Notes under the pieces: model-generated
What the model was told of the DNA's origin: nothing
Database searches by the model: none
Seen by the model: the letters and a program-made list of their open reading frames with translations, nothing else
Translations under genes and position numbers: made by a program
Origin: Alistipes sp.
GTDB taxonomy: Bacteria > Bacteroidota > Bacteroidia > Bacteroidales > Rikenellaceae
Assembly (NCBI GenBank): GCA_017505725.1
Contig: JAFVOR010000009.1
Coordinates: 1-38,144, forward strand
Direction of reading: 5' to 3'
DNA length: 38,144 nucleotides
In this document: piece by piece, positions 1 to 8,009 of the stretch
Layout of the letters: each line of letters begins with the position of its first letter
How positions within the stretch are numbered: position 1 is the stretch's first letter

Positions 1-666
1 GCCCTGCTTCTCGCCCGAGAGCATAAAGCAGTTCATCGATGCTAAGCCACCGTAGTGCAAATCCAACTGGCGGAAAATCTGCGCCGGGGTCATATACTCA
101 ACTTTGTTTGATTGCGACATAATCGCCTTCAATGGGTCGTCATAGCGGCGACCAGCCTCAGTCGAGAGAAGGAGTTTGTGGTCAGCTGGGTAGTTCGTGC
201 CGTGAACGAGAGGGTAATGCAACTCGCGCACAATCGAGTGCGCAAGGTTATTTTCCAACTCCGATGCGAAACGCACCTCATCTCCCTCCAAGGTAATAGT
301 TAATCGCAACGCCATATCTACCTCGTTGCCACGAACAACAAGCTTGTCGTAGACAATCACGATGCTCTGACCATCGCAAGTGACATTCGGATGCTGTCCA
401 CTGCCGAGAATCTCTATCTCGCGTTCGCCGTGAGTATCGTAGTACATACGCCACAAATAGCCTCCAGTAGCATAGTTGTGTCCCGTCGTGAGGTTTTTGA
501 GCGAGACAAGGTTACCTTCGGCATCGACGCTGACCTCGACAAGGTCGTTCTTTAGCATAAATTCGCCCGAGGTTGTGCTCTCATTAACTGATGGTGTCGA
601 ACTGCAAGCGTAAAGCCACACCAAACTACACCATAGCAGAATCGTAAGTAAAATCGGTTTTTTCAT
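1..666 (-). CDS. Secreted lipoprotein, N-terminal part (cut by window edge)
   Basis: The reading frame is open from an ATG at 666 down to base 1 (222 codons seen), so the C-terminus lies outside the window. The N-terminus is a lipoprotein signal: a Lys-Lys start, a hydrophobic stretch and a lipobox ending Leu-Tyr-Ala-Cys near residue 20. The rest reads like a beta-rich domain beginning 'LKNDLVEVSVDAEGNL', similar to the N-terminal sandwich domains of Bacteroidota carbohydrate-active proteins (DUF6259-like is my best guess, not verified). It lies downstream of a sugar transporter and ribokinase on the same strand, which fits a role in sugar or glycan use. A strong hairpin at 724-759 separates it from them. 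Confidence 0.6.
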   Translation of the reverse strand, partial: MKKPILLTILLWCSLVWLYACSSTPSVNESTTSGEFMLKNDLVEVSVDAEGNLVSLKNLTTGHNYATGGYLWRMYYDTHGEREIEILGSGQHPNVTCDGQSIVIVYDKLVVRGNEVDMALRLTITLEGDEVRFASELENNLAHSIVRELHYPLVHGTNYPADHKLLLSTEAGRRYDDPLKAIMSQSNKVEYMTPAQIFRQLDLHYGGLASMNCFMLSGEKQG

Positions 667-723
667 AAAGTTAATAGTTATAATAAATTAGGGTTGGTCT
701 TTGTAATTGGCTGATATATAACT

Positions 724-759
724 AAATACCCCCCCCCTAAAAACAGGGGAAGGGTATTT
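724..759 (-). terminator. Hairpin downstream of the sugar transporter gene
   Basis: Arms beginning AAATACCC and ending GGGTATTT enclose a short A/T loop, with a run of nine C (plus strand, 729-737) in one arm. It lies just after the transporter stop and before the lipoprotein gene, so it probably ends or attenuates the transcript. No long T run follows it. Confidence 0.5.
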
Positions 760-791
760 GATACCTTTGTTATAATATACTTAGGTATGTC

Positions 792-1799
792 TTAGTTGCC
801 AGCGACGACGATGGTTGCCAAGCCAGCGATGAAGAGCACGAACATAAGTGCAAGCAGCCAATTTGTCTTGTTGTCTGCGCCCTTGAACTCCTTCCAGATG
901 AATACGCCCCAGAATGCAGCAATCATTGGTGCTCCCTGGCCGAGCGCATACGAAACTGCGGCACCTGCCTTGCCTGCTGCGATGTACGAGAAGGCTGTAC
1001 CGAGGCACCAGATTGCGCCACCGAGGATACCGACAAGGTGTGTCGAGAGCGATCCCTTGAAGTACTCCTTGTACGATACCGGCTCACCCACGAACGGACG
1101 CTTCATAACCAAGGTGTTGAAGAGGAAGTTCGAGATGAGAACACCCAACGAGAAGATGAAGATTGCCGAGTAAGGGGTCAACTTACCCTCTGCAGGTGAT
1201 ACGAAGTTGTCGATATCCATACCCTTAACCACAAAGCGGTAGAAGGTCGACATCAAGACACCGGCAACGATAGCGAGGATGATACCCTTCTTGCTATCCT
1301 TGTTCTGCTCGCCACCCTTCGATACACGACCTGCTGCGATACCATTGCATACAACTGCCAACACTACGAGCAACACGCCCAAGCCGAGCAATACAGGGTT
1401 ACCCTTTGCCTGCTCGAGGTAGTTGTTGATAACGCCCAATACGAGAGCCAAACCGCAACCGAGAGGGAATGCTACCGCCAGACCTGCCAACGAGGTCGAT
1501 GCCGAGAGAAGGATGTTCGATGCGTTGAAGATTACACCGCCCAAGATTACCCACGCGATGCTTGCCAACTCTGCCTGACCGAGGTCGGCAACGAACGAGC
1601 GACCCTCGGTGCCGATGCTACCCATAGTGAAGCCCAACAAGAGGGTGAAGAGGACCATACCAATCACATAGTCCCAATAGAAGAGCTCATAACGCCAGGT
1701 CTTACCTGCGAGTTTCTGGGTGTTGCCCCACGAGCCCCAGCACAACATTGTGATAAAGCAGAATACAACTGCCAATGTGTAATTACTGATGATAAACAT
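792..1799 (-). CDS. GRP/RhaT-like sugar transporter
   Basis: The 335-residue protein is hydrophobic throughout, with about ten predicted membrane segments, and begins with an N-terminal helix containing the motif CWGSWGNTQK. That start and the length fit the drug/metabolite-transporter superfamily branch of glucose/ribose (GRP) and L-rhamnose symporters. Such proteins import a sugar with a cation across the inner membrane. It is 27 bp downstream of ribokinase on the same strand and almost surely co-transcribed with it, which points to ribose or a related pentose. The substrate is inferred from this neighbour only. Bacteroidota homologues are often annotated just as DMT-family permeases. Confidence 0.8.
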   Translation of the reverse strand: MFIISNYTLAVVFCFITMLCWGSWGNTQKLAGKTWRYELFYWDYVIGMVLFTLLLGFTMGSIGTEGRSFVADLGQAELASIAWVILGGVIFNASNILLSASTSLAGLAVAFPLGCGLALVLGVINNYLEQAKGNPVLLGLGVLLVVLAVVCNGIAAGRVSKGGEQNKDSKKGIILAIVAGVLMSTFYRFVVKGMDIDNFVSPAEGKLTPYSAIFIFSLGVLISNFLFNTLVMKRPFVGEPVSYKEYFKGSLSTHLVGILGGAIWCLGTAFSYIAAGKAGAAVSYALGQGAPMIAAFWGVFIWKEFKGADNKTNWLLALMFVLFIAGLATIVVAGN

Positions 1800-1826
1800 A
1801 ATGCTATTTTTTTAGGTTAATGATAT

Positions 1827-2729
1827 TTAGAAGTTATCGACCTCCTCACGCGAAGGTATCGAAGGTTGAGCGCCCGCACGCGATACGGAGATAGCCGAAG
1901 CCTTTGTTGCAAATTGCAGTGCCTCCACAAGCGACAATCCCTCGGCCAATGCTGCGCACATCGCGCCGTTGTAGACATCGCCCGCAGCAGTTGTGTCCAC
2001 TGCATTCACCTTGTGTGCAGGTATTGTCACCGCCTTGCCATCCTCGTAGAGCATTGCTCCGTCGCTACCGAGGGTGATTACCACCTTCTTCACGCCAAGG
2101 GCACATAACGCCTCGGCAGCCTTGATAGCTGACGCTTCGTCTGCGACCTCGATGCCTGTGAGAAGCTCCGCCTCGGTCTGATTTGGTGTTATGAGGTAGA
2201 GCTTCGAGAGAGCCTCTGTGCTCACCTTTGCTGCAGGTGCAGGGTTGAGTATCACTCGCGCACCCCTCTCGGCTGCCACTGCTATGGCCGACTCTACGGT
2301 TGCCATCGGAATCTCCAACTGCAACAATACGATATCGCCCTCCTCGATAACATCGAGTGCCGGCATCACATCCTCCAGTGAGAGCTCGTTATTTGCTCCG
2401 AGTGCCACCGAGATGGAGTTTTGAGCCTTCGAGTCGACCAAGATCAACGCCACACCCGACGGAGTATCCTTGCGTACTATGTAGGTGGTGTCGATGCCAT
2501 AATCTTTGTAGCGAGCCACCGCCTCGTCGCCAAAGATATCCTTGCCCAAAGCGGCAGCAAATATCACCGGATGTCCCATCTTGGCAACTGCAACAGCCTG
2601 GTTGGCACCCTTGCCGCCACCAGCCATCATAAAGTCGCCACCCAACACTGTCTCACCAGGTCTTGGTAGGTGCTCCGAGCAAACCACCATATCGGTATTC
2701 GAACTACCTATTACTATTACTTTTTTCAT
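1827..2729 (-). CDS. rbsK: Ribokinase
   Basis: This PfkB-family sugar kinase of 300 residues matches the usual ribokinase length. It phosphorylates D-ribose to ribose-5-phosphate in the cytosol. Visible features are the N-terminal substrate region (GSSNTDMVV, residues 8-16), the glycine-rich GGGKGAN at 37-43, NPAPA at 162-166, TPNQTEAELL at 181-190 and the anion-hole/catalytic segment DTTAAGD at 245-251, with Asp251 as the likely catalytic base. It is first in the operon with the sugar transporter, behind a strong Bacteroidota promoter at 2752-2783. A palindrome overlapping that promoter suggests sugar-responsive repression. Confidence 0.92.
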   Translation of the reverse strand: MKKVIVIGSSNTDMVVCSEHLPRPGETVLGGDFMMAGGGKGANQAVAVAKMGHPVIFAAALGKDIFGDEAVARYKDYGIDTTYIVRKDTPSGVALILVDSKAQNSISVALGANNELSLEDVMPALDVIEEGDIVLLQLEIPMATVESAIAVAAERGARVILNPAPAAKVSTEALSKLYLITPNQTEAELLTGIEVADEASAIKAAEALCALGVKKVVITLGSDGAMLYEDGKAVTIPAHKVNAVDTTAAGDVYNGAMCAALAEGLSLVEALQFATKASAISVSRAGAQPSIPSREEVDNF

Positions 2730-2740
2730 TCTAATATTGG

Positions 2741-2756
2741 ATTTGTTACAACAAAT
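2741..2756. promoter_or_regulatory. Palindrome overlapping the rbsK -7 box (possible operator)
   Basis: ATTTGTTACAACAAAT is a perfect palindrome with 7-base arms and a 2-base spacer. It covers part of the -7 box and the expected transcription start. That position suits a repressor binding site; no regulator gene is present in the window. Confidence 0.4.
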
Positions 2757-2783
2757 ATAGTAACTTTTCCTTTATATTGCAAA
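2752..2783 (-). promoter_or_regulatory. Bacteroidota promoter of the rbsK operon
   Basis: On the minus strand TTTG (2783-2780) is followed after exactly 20 bases by TATATTTG (2759-2752), an excellent match to the -33/-7 consensus. The expected start of transcription is near 2745, about 15 bases before the rbsK ATG. Confidence 0.8.
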
Positions 2784-2803
2784 AATCACACAAAAAGAAT
2801 CTG

Positions 2804-3079
2804 TATAGCAAGGCTCTTTCTTCGTTACGCTCGTCTTCGAAATCCTCACATACGCCAAGTATGCTGCGGTTTCTCATACTTCGCAAGCCTTGAAATAGCT
2901 CTTGCTATACAAATTCTCGGTGGCAGGTAGCAAGGCTCTTTCGGCATCTGCCTCGTTTGTGAAATGCTCACATACGCCAAGTATGCTGCGGTTTCTCATA
3001 CTTCGCAAGCCTTGAAATAGCTCTTGCTATACAAATTCTCGGTGGCAGGTAGCAAGGCTCTTTCGGCATCTGCCTCGTT
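2804..3079. repeat. Tandem repeat, 122-bp period, about 2.2 copies
   Basis: The segment starting AGCAAGGCTCTTTC recurs at 2807, 2929 and 3051, a period of 122. Each unit holds the core CTCACATAC-GCCAA-GTATGCTGCGG, a hairpin with CATAC/GTATG arms, and ends with CTTGCTATA. The second and third copies are almost identical in their shared parts; the first differs in about 25 bases after its start. The same core appears in the dispersed hairpin elements at 16231, 17936 and 21720. The 478-bp spacer 2730-3207 is otherwise just the rbsK promoter and a GGCCATTAGC fragment at about 3084. Confidence 0.9.
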
Positions 3080-3207
3080 GTTGGCCATTAGCTTTTTTAG
3101 GGTGGGCTCTCTTGGTGAAACTCATCGAAATTCGCAAAACTTTTTGCCCAAATCGCAGAATATCCTAAAAAATCACTACCTTTACAAATCAATTCAGAAT
3201 TACCACT

Positions 3208-4431
3208 ATGGCACACGATGTTTTTATAAGCTACTCGCGCAAGGATACTGAGGTTGCTCAAAAGGTCTATGATGCACTTGATGCAGAGGGTGTTGAGTGC
3301 TTTTTCGATACCGAGGATATAGCTATCGGAGAGGACTTTGCTCAGCGTATAGCCAATGCAGTTTTTGGATGCAAGGCTATGGTGTTTATATGGTCAGATA
3401 GTTCGAATCAATCTCCCAATACTGCAAACGAGATTGCACTTGCTATCGAGTTCGACAAAACAATTGTGCCATTCAAGATTACCAAACTCACGACTGCAAG
3501 CACCCTTGCCTATCATCTGCTGAAGCTCAATCGCATCGATGCAATTCCGGTCGAGGAGACCCATATTAAGGAGTTGGTGCGCAAAGTTTTGCAGTTGCTT
3601 GGCAAAACCGAAAAGAGTAAAGAAACTCGTAATCCAAGCGAAAAACAAGATAAGGTTGTGAAAGTTCCACTCTTCGATGTTGTCTTGAAGAGCGCAGGTG
3701 GAAATAAACTTATGGTGGTGAAGGCGGTTAAGGAGATGGCAGGCTTTTCGCTTCTCGACGCTAAAATTCTCGTAGACAACGCACCCGGAACTCTTTTTGA
3801 GGGTGTCTCGAGCGCAGAGGCCAAATCTGCCAAGTCTATTCTTGAATCGGCTGGAGCAGAGGTTGCAGTTGTCGAGAGTGGAGGGCAACAAAATACCCCT
3901 TTGGCTCACAAGCCACAACCAGCCACTGCCAAGACATACAAAGTTGGTGACTACTACGACGATGGCAAGAAGAATGGTGTAGTCTTTGAGGTGACTGCCG
4001 ATGGCAAGCACGGAAAGATTGTAAGTCTGACGGAGTCATCAAATAAACTTCAATGGGCAGTGGATAGAAATTTCGGTACTTTATTCAATCGAGACAATCC
4101 CTCTGAGAAACTTATTGGTGCTGATGACAAGTATGATGGTGCGAACAATATGTCGAAGGTTAAACAGATTGATGGTTGGAGAGCGAAATATCCCGCCTTT
4201 GCCTGGTGTGCCGACTTGGGCGAAGGGTGGTATCTGCCGGCGAAGGTAGAGTTACGGGCAATATATCGCACACGTACATTGTTCGATATGAAAGGTGGAG
4301 ATTTGAAATCGTATTGGTCTTCAACAGAAGATGATCAGTTTTGTGCGTTGGTTGTCGATATGGATGGCGGATACACCGGCGGCAGCCTTAAGGACAGCAA
4401 CCACTATGTGCGTGCCGTGTCCGCTTTTTAG
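3208..4431 (+). CDS. TIR domain fused to L7/L12-like and DUF1566-like domains
   Basis: The 407-residue protein has three parts. Residues 3-135 form a TIR domain: [11 protein letters not shown] at the start, FFDTEDI, and IVPFKI. Glu75 in the segment SPNTANE is the candidate NADase glutamate, although the Trp of the usual SxWxxxE motif is replaced by Asn. Residues ~148-223 resemble the C-terminal domain of ribosomal protein bL12, with [30 protein letters not shown], a VDNAP segment and a final [10 protein letters not shown]. Residues ~244-407 resemble the Bacteroidota DUF1566/FGE-like fold ([24 protein letters not shown]). There is no signal peptide, so it is probably cytosolic. It stands alone behind a tandem repeat and is followed by a terminator. 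TIR proteins often act in immunity or signalling; the function here is unknown. Confidence 0.85.
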   Translation: MAHDVFISYSRKDTEVAQKVYDALDAEGVECFFDTEDIAIGEDFAQRIANAVFGCKAMVFIWSDSSNQSPNTANEIALAIEFDKTIVPFKITKLTTASTLAYHLLKLNRIDAIPVEETHIKELVRKVLQLLGKTEKSKETRNPSEKQDKVVKVPLFDVVLKSAGGNKLMVVKAVKEMAGFSLLDAKILVDNAPGTLFEGVSSAEAKSAKSILESAGAEVAVVESGGQQNTPLAHKPQPATAKTYKVGDYYDDGKKNGVVFEVTADGKHGKIVSLTESSNKLQWAVDRNFGTLFNRDNPSEKLIGADDKYDGANNMSKVKQIDGWRAKYPAFAWCADLGEGWYLPAKVELRAIYRTRTLFDMKGGDLKSYWSSTEDDQFCALVVDMDGGYTGGSLKDSNHYVRAVSAF

Positions 4432-4457
4432 TAATTAGACTTTTGGCTTTAAGATTT

Positions 4458-4493
4458 AACCCTCTGCGGAAATTCTGCGGAGGGTTGTTTTTT
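4458..4493 (+). terminator. Rho-independent terminator of the TIR-L7/L12 gene
   Basis: AACCCTC and GAGGGTT arms enclose a GC-rich inner part that also contains the direct repeat TCTGCGGA, and GTTTTTT follows. It starts 26 bases after the stop codon. Confidence 0.8.
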
Positions 4494-4524
4494 GAGTGCG
4501 GATAATAGGATTAGATAGGAAGGC

Positions 4525-4562
4525 GCACCTGCGGTGCTTGATAGGAGGCGGAGCAGAGCTCC
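4525..4562. repeat. Two mini-hairpins in tandem, spaced 25 bp
   Basis: GCACC-TGC-GGTGC (4525-4537) and GGAGC-AGA-GCTCC (4550-4562) are 13-nt perfect hairpins with different stems but the same geometry (5 bp, 3-base loop). They are separated by a GATAGGAGGC-type spacer. This resembles the larger tract at 21338-21486. The rest of 4432-4718 holds the terminator, AT-rich DNA and a T12 run at 4653-4664. Confidence 0.65.
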
Positions 4563-4663
4563 TTTATGGGAGATAGGCGTTGTTTATAATTCAAACAACC
4601 AGAAATTTTTGAATAAAAATCTTTTTTCTGCGGTTAAATATTGCAAATTTGATTTTTTTTTTT

Positions 4664-4671
4664 TAGATTTG
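4664..4671 (+). promoter_or_regulatory. Candidate -7 box (TAGATTTG) behind a T12 run
   Basis: TAGATTTG matches TAnnTTTG and lies 48 bases before the membrane-protein ATG. The nearest upstream TTTG (4648-4651) is only 12 bases away, and the intervening bases are almost all a run of 12 T. Spacing is therefore short of the usual ~20 and would change if the run length changed. Confidence 0.4.
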
Positions 4672-4718
4672 CACTTTGTAAATATAAATTCTCTAACCCA
4701 TTCAAAATTTTTTGTATT

Positions 4719-5339
4719 ATGTCAAATCACACCCATCTATTAGTGCACGCTTTGAAAGCGTTGATGGAAGAAACCAATGGTATTATTAAAGAAAATCAAG
4801 CGGAGAAAGCTCAGAATACCATACAGGCTTGTGCTATTACAGCTGCGGCATCTGGAGTAGGTGCGTCTATATTTCCAGGCCCAGGAGGTTTGGTTTTGGC
4901 GGCTGTTGCGGTTGGCGCTGTGTGGGTTATGTATGCTAAAATCAATAAAGACTTGGGTATTTCAATAAAGGATAACGTTTTGAAATCGCTTGCATCTGCA
5001 GTTCTTTCCAATATCCTCGCCAATGCTGGTGCTCTTTTGTTGGCATTTGTAGCTGCAGCTATCATAGGCTTCATCCCTGGTCTTAATTTTTTAGTTGCTC
5101 CTGCGCAAGCAATGATTGCGTACTTGGCGGTTTTCGCGGCGGCAATTATCTATATTAATTTGCTTCGAAAATTGTTTAAGGCAAATGGTGCATTTGTACT
5201 CACAGAGGATGAAGGAGCAAAAATGGCAAAAGAAATTGTCGAAGAGACCGATATGAACGCAATGTTTAAGGAGATCAAAAAATCCTACGATGATAATAAG
5301 GATGAAATAAAAAAAGCTAAAGATAGTGGTGCGAAATAG
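4719..5339 (+). CDS. Small membrane protein, possibly DUF697-like
   Basis: The protein has 206 residues. An N-terminal polar helix (1-32) is followed by three hydrophobic, Ala/Gly-rich stretches at about 33-75, 91-122 and 126-150, with Pro-Gly turns (FPGPGG at 52-57, FIPGLNF at 118-124). The C-terminal tail (155-206) is charged and helical, rich in Lys, Glu and Asp. The pattern of Gly/Ala-zipper helices with a conserved PGPG turn resembles DUF697-type membrane domains; I cannot confirm this. The gene is clearly more AT-rich than tdk downstream, suggesting acquisition. It lies between two terminators and next to the TIR gene, so a functional pair with the TIR is possible but unproven. Confidence 0.7.
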   Translation: MSNHTHLLVHALKALMEETNGIIKENQAEKAQNTIQACAITAAASGVGASIFPGPGGLVLAAVAVGAVWVMYAKINKDLGISIKDNVLKSLASAVLSNILANAGALLLAFVAAAIIGFIPGLNFLVAPAQAMIAYLAVFAAAIIYINLLRKLFKANGAFVLTEDEGAKMAKEIVEETDMNAMFKEIKKSYDDNKDEIKKAKDSGAK

Positions 5340-5380
5340 TGAGTTTGCGAGAATAGGTTGAAATATTTTATGAAAATACT

Positions 5381-5412
5381 GGGTCAGTCGGGAAATCCCG
5401 ATTGACCCTTTT
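5381..5412 (+). terminator. Terminator of the membrane-protein gene
   Basis: GGGTCAGTCGGG pairs with CCCGATTGACCC (one G-U) around an AAAT loop, followed by TTTT. Confidence 0.75.
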
Positions 5413-5425
5413 GATATTCGGATCA

Positions 5426-5457
5426 TTTGCCAATTATCAATTATTTTTCTATTTTTG
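5426..5457 (+). promoter_or_regulatory. Promoter of tdk and possibly the Bat operon
   Basis: TTTG at 5426-5429, 20 bases, then TATTTTTG at 5450-5457: near-perfect Bacteroidota promoter 25 bases before the tdk ATG. Confidence 0.8.
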
Positions 5458-5481
5458 CAACAGATATAAAAAATAGAAGCG

Positions 5482-6063
5482 ATGTTTTTGGAAAATAGTA
5501 CACAAAAGGGTTGGATTGAGGTGGTCTGCGGATCGATGTTTTCGGGTAAGACCGAGGAGCTGATTCGTCGCCTTCGTCGTGCCGAGTTTGCGCATCAGCG
5601 CGTAGAGATTTTCAAACCACAGATAGATGTCCGCTATTCGGAGGATGAGGTTGTGTCGCACAACCACTCCTCGATTCGTTCCACTCCTGTGGAGTCGCCA
5701 CAGCAGATTCTGCTGATGTCGTCGGAGGTCGATGTTGTGGGTGTCGACGAGGCGCAGTTCTTCGACGAGAGCATCGTCGATGTCTGTCGTGAGTTGGCCA
5801 ATCGTGGCGTGCGTGTCATCGTGGCGGGCCTCGATATGGACTTCCTCGGCAAGCCTTTTGGTCCGATGCCGGCATTGATGGCGATTGCCGAGTATGTCGA
5901 CAAGGTGCACGCTATTTGCGTACACTGCGGTAACCCTGCGCAGCACTCCCACCGCCTTGCCAAGAACGAGAAGCTGGTGATGCTCGGCGAGAAGGATACC
6001 TACGAGCCTGTATGTCGTCACTGCTTCCTCCGCTTGCGTCAGGAGCAGGAGGCTGCACAATAA
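5482..6063 (+). CDS. tdk: Thymidine kinase
   Basis: This type II thymidine kinase (193 residues, normal length) makes dTMP from thymidine and ATP in the nucleotide salvage pathway. The P-loop GSMFSGKT is at 17-24 and the DEAQF segment at 89-93, with Glu90 the probable catalytic base. Cys146/Cys149 and Cys178/Cys181 form the structural zinc site of the lasso domain. It has its own strong promoter, and moxR follows after 48 bp with no visible terminator, so read-through into the Bat genes is likely. Confidence 0.95.
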   Translation: MFLENSTQKGWIEVVCGSMFSGKTEELIRRLRRAEFAHQRVEIFKPQIDVRYSEDEVVSHNHSSIRSTPVESPQQILLMSSEVDVVGVDEAQFFDESIVDVCRELANRGVRVIVAGLDMDFLGKPFGPMPALMAIAEYVDKVHAICVHCGNPAQHSHRLAKNEKLVMLGEKDTYEPVCRHCFLRLRQEQEAAQ

Positions 6064-6111
6064 TTTCTGAAAATCAGCGTTTCATATAGCAGAAAATAAA
6101 TTCTAAGAGAT

Positions 6112-7110
6112 ATGAGTGATATTATCAATATCAAAGAGTTGAACGAGCGCATCGAGCGTGAGAGTCTCTTTGTGGATACTCTGCGTAACGAGATAGGCAA
6201 GGTGATTGTCGGTCAGCAGCACCTTGTCGATACGCTCTTGATTGGTCTTTTGTCGAATGGTCACATCCTCCTCGAGGGTGTACCGGGCCTGGCAAAGACC
6301 TTGGCAATCACCACCTTGGCAAAGGCGGTTGATGCCGACTTCTCGCGTATTCAGTTTACACCCGATCTGCTCCCTGCCGATGTTGTGGGTACTTTGATCT
6401 ACTCGCAGAAGTCGGAGGATTTCACCGTGAAGAAGGGCCCTGTATTTGCCAACTTCGTATTGGCAGATGAGATCAACCGTTCGCCTGCAAAGGTGCAGTC
6501 GGCACTCCTGGAGGCTATGCAGGAGCGTCAGGTGACCATTGGAGATAGCACCTACAAGTTGCCCGAGCCATTCCTTGTATTGGCAACCCAGAACCCACTC
6601 GAGCAGGAGGGTACCTATCCACTGCCCGAGGCACAGGTTGACCGTTTTATGCTCAAGGCCCGCATCTCCTATCCGAAGCGTGAGGAGGAGCGAGAGATTG
6701 TGCGTATGAATCTCTCGGGTGCAGGTATGCCCGAGCCTAACAAGGTGATTACGCCCGAGGATATCGTCAAGGCACGCAAGGTGGTTGAGGATGTCTATAT
6801 GGACGAGAAGATCGAGAAGTATATTGTCGACATCATCTTCGCTACCCGTGAGCCGGCAGCATACAACCTCGATAAGTTGCAGTCGCTGATTGCTTATGGA
6901 GGCTCGCCACGAGCAAGCATCTCGTTGGCAAAGGCTGCGCGTGCCTACGCCTTCATCCGTCGTCGCGGCTATGTCATTCCGGAGGATGTGCGTGCGGTGT
7001 GTCACGATGTGTTGCGTCACCGTATCGGCTTGACCTACGAGGCAGAGGCCGAGAATATCACCTCGGAGGATATCATCACCGAGATTCTCAACAATGTAAT
7101 TGTACCATAG
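6112..7110 (+). CDS. moxR: MoxR-family AAA+ ATPase
   Basis: The protein has 332 residues, with Walker A GVPGLAKT at 56-63, Walker B FVLADEIN at 115-122, and the MoxR hallmark NPLEQEGTYPLPEAQVDRF. MoxR ATPases are thought to act as chaperones that assemble or activate von Willebrand A (VWA) domain partners. Here the partners are encoded directly downstream: a DUF58 protein, BatA and BatB. It is the first gene of the six-gene Bat-type operon, whose members overlap or lie within 15 bp. Confidence 0.92.
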   Translation: MSDIINIKELNERIERESLFVDTLRNEIGKVIVGQQHLVDTLLIGLLSNGHILLEGVPGLAKTLAITTLAKAVDADFSRIQFTPDLLPADVVGTLIYSQKSEDFTVKKGPVFANFVLADEINRSPAKVQSALLEAMQERQVTIGDSTYKLPEPFLVLATQNPLEQEGTYPLPEAQVDRFMLKARISYPKREEEREIVRMNLSGAGMPEPNKVITPEDIVKARKVVEDVYMDEKIEKYIVDIIFATREPAAYNLDKLQSLIAYGGSPRASISLAKAARAYAFIRRRGYVIPEDVRAVCHDVLRHRIGLTYEAEAENITSEDIITEILNNVIVP

Positions 7111-7124
7111 CGGTAGGCACATAG

Positions 7125-8009
7125 GTGGAGCAGAACGAAAACGATATCCTGAAGCGCGTCCGCAAAATCGAGATCAAGACGCGAGGTTTGTCGAATGAAA
7201 TTTTCGCAGGAAAGTACCATACGGCATTCAAGGGGCGTGGTATGTCCTTTGCCGAGGTGCGAGAGTATCGACTCGGCGACGATGTGCGCGATATCGATTG
7301 GAATGTGACTGCTCGCTCGCGCAAACCGCATATCAAGGTTTACGAGGAGGAGCGCGAACTCACAATGATGCTTATGGTCGATGTGAGTGGCTCGCGGATG
7401 TTCGGTACCACCTCTCTCCTCAAGAAAAATATCATCACCGAGTTGGCGGCGGTGCTCGCCTTCTCGGCTGCACAAACAGGCGACAAGGTGGGTTGCATAT
7501 TCTTCTCCGACAAGGTCGAGAAGTTTATCCCACCGAAGAAGGGCCGCAGCCACATCCTGATGATTATCCGTGAGTTGGTGGGCTTTGTGCCCGAGTCGAA
7601 CGGAACAGCCATCTCGGAGGCGGTGCGCTACCTTACGGGTGTGAATAAGAAGCGTTGCACAGCCTTCCTTCTCTCCGATTTTATGAACTCGAAGCGTGAT
7701 GACGAGCCGCTCGATGATGCTCTCAAGATAGCCTCGTCGCGCCACGATATCATCGCCTTGAAGGTGTCGGACCCTCGCGAGAGGGTGATGCCCGATGTGG
7801 GTATTGTCGAGTTGCAGGATGCCGAGACGGGACGCAAGGTGTGGGTCGATACCGCATCGCGTGCGGTGCGTGATCACTACGAAAAGTCGCAGGCGGAGCG
7901 TGAGGATCGCACACGCGAACTATTGCTTCACAACCGCATCGATGTAGCCGAGATATCGACCGATGCCGACTATGTTGCCGAACTCATAAAACTCTTCAGA
8001 AAACGATGA
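7125..8009 (+). CDS. DUF58 domain protein of the Bat operon
   Basis: The 294-residue protein carries the DUF58 signature GRGMSFAEVREYRLGDD at 38-54 followed by DIDWNVTARS, and a VWA-like metal site DVSGS at 86-90. It is predicted to be cytosolic. The start is a GTG 14 bp after moxR; no ATG exists before the conserved region. Its stop overlaps the next ATG in an ATGA arrangement (8006-8009), indicating translational coupling. DUF58 proteins nearly always accompany MoxR, and MoxR probably acts on this protein. The exact biochemical role is unknown. Confidence 0.9.
   Translation: MEQNENDILKRVRKIEIKTRGLSNEIFAGKYHTAFKGRGMSFAEVREYRLGDDVRDIDWNVTARSRKPHIKVYEEERELTMMLMVDVSGSRMFGTTSLLKKNIITELAAVLAFSAAQTGDKVGCIFFSDKVEKFIPPKKGRSHILMIIRELVGFVPESNGTAISEAVRYLTGVNKKRCTAFLLSDFMNSKRDDEPLDDALKIASSRHDIIALKVSDPRERVMPDVGIVELQDAETGRKVWVDTASRAVRDHYEKSQAEREDRTRELLLHNRIDVAEISTDADYVAELIKLFRKR

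Noticed and set aside
729-737. C9 run as a phase-variable switch
   Set aside because: It lies in an intergenic hairpin arm after a stop codon, not in a coding or promoter position that would switch a gene.
2804-3079. CRISPR array next to the TIR gene
   Set aside because: The 122-bp units are near-identical along most of their length, so there are no repeat-spacer units.
3394-4011. Minus-strand open frame (205 codons) within the TIR-L7/L12 gene
   Set aside because: It covers a well-supported plus-strand gene and its translation shows no domain or start context.
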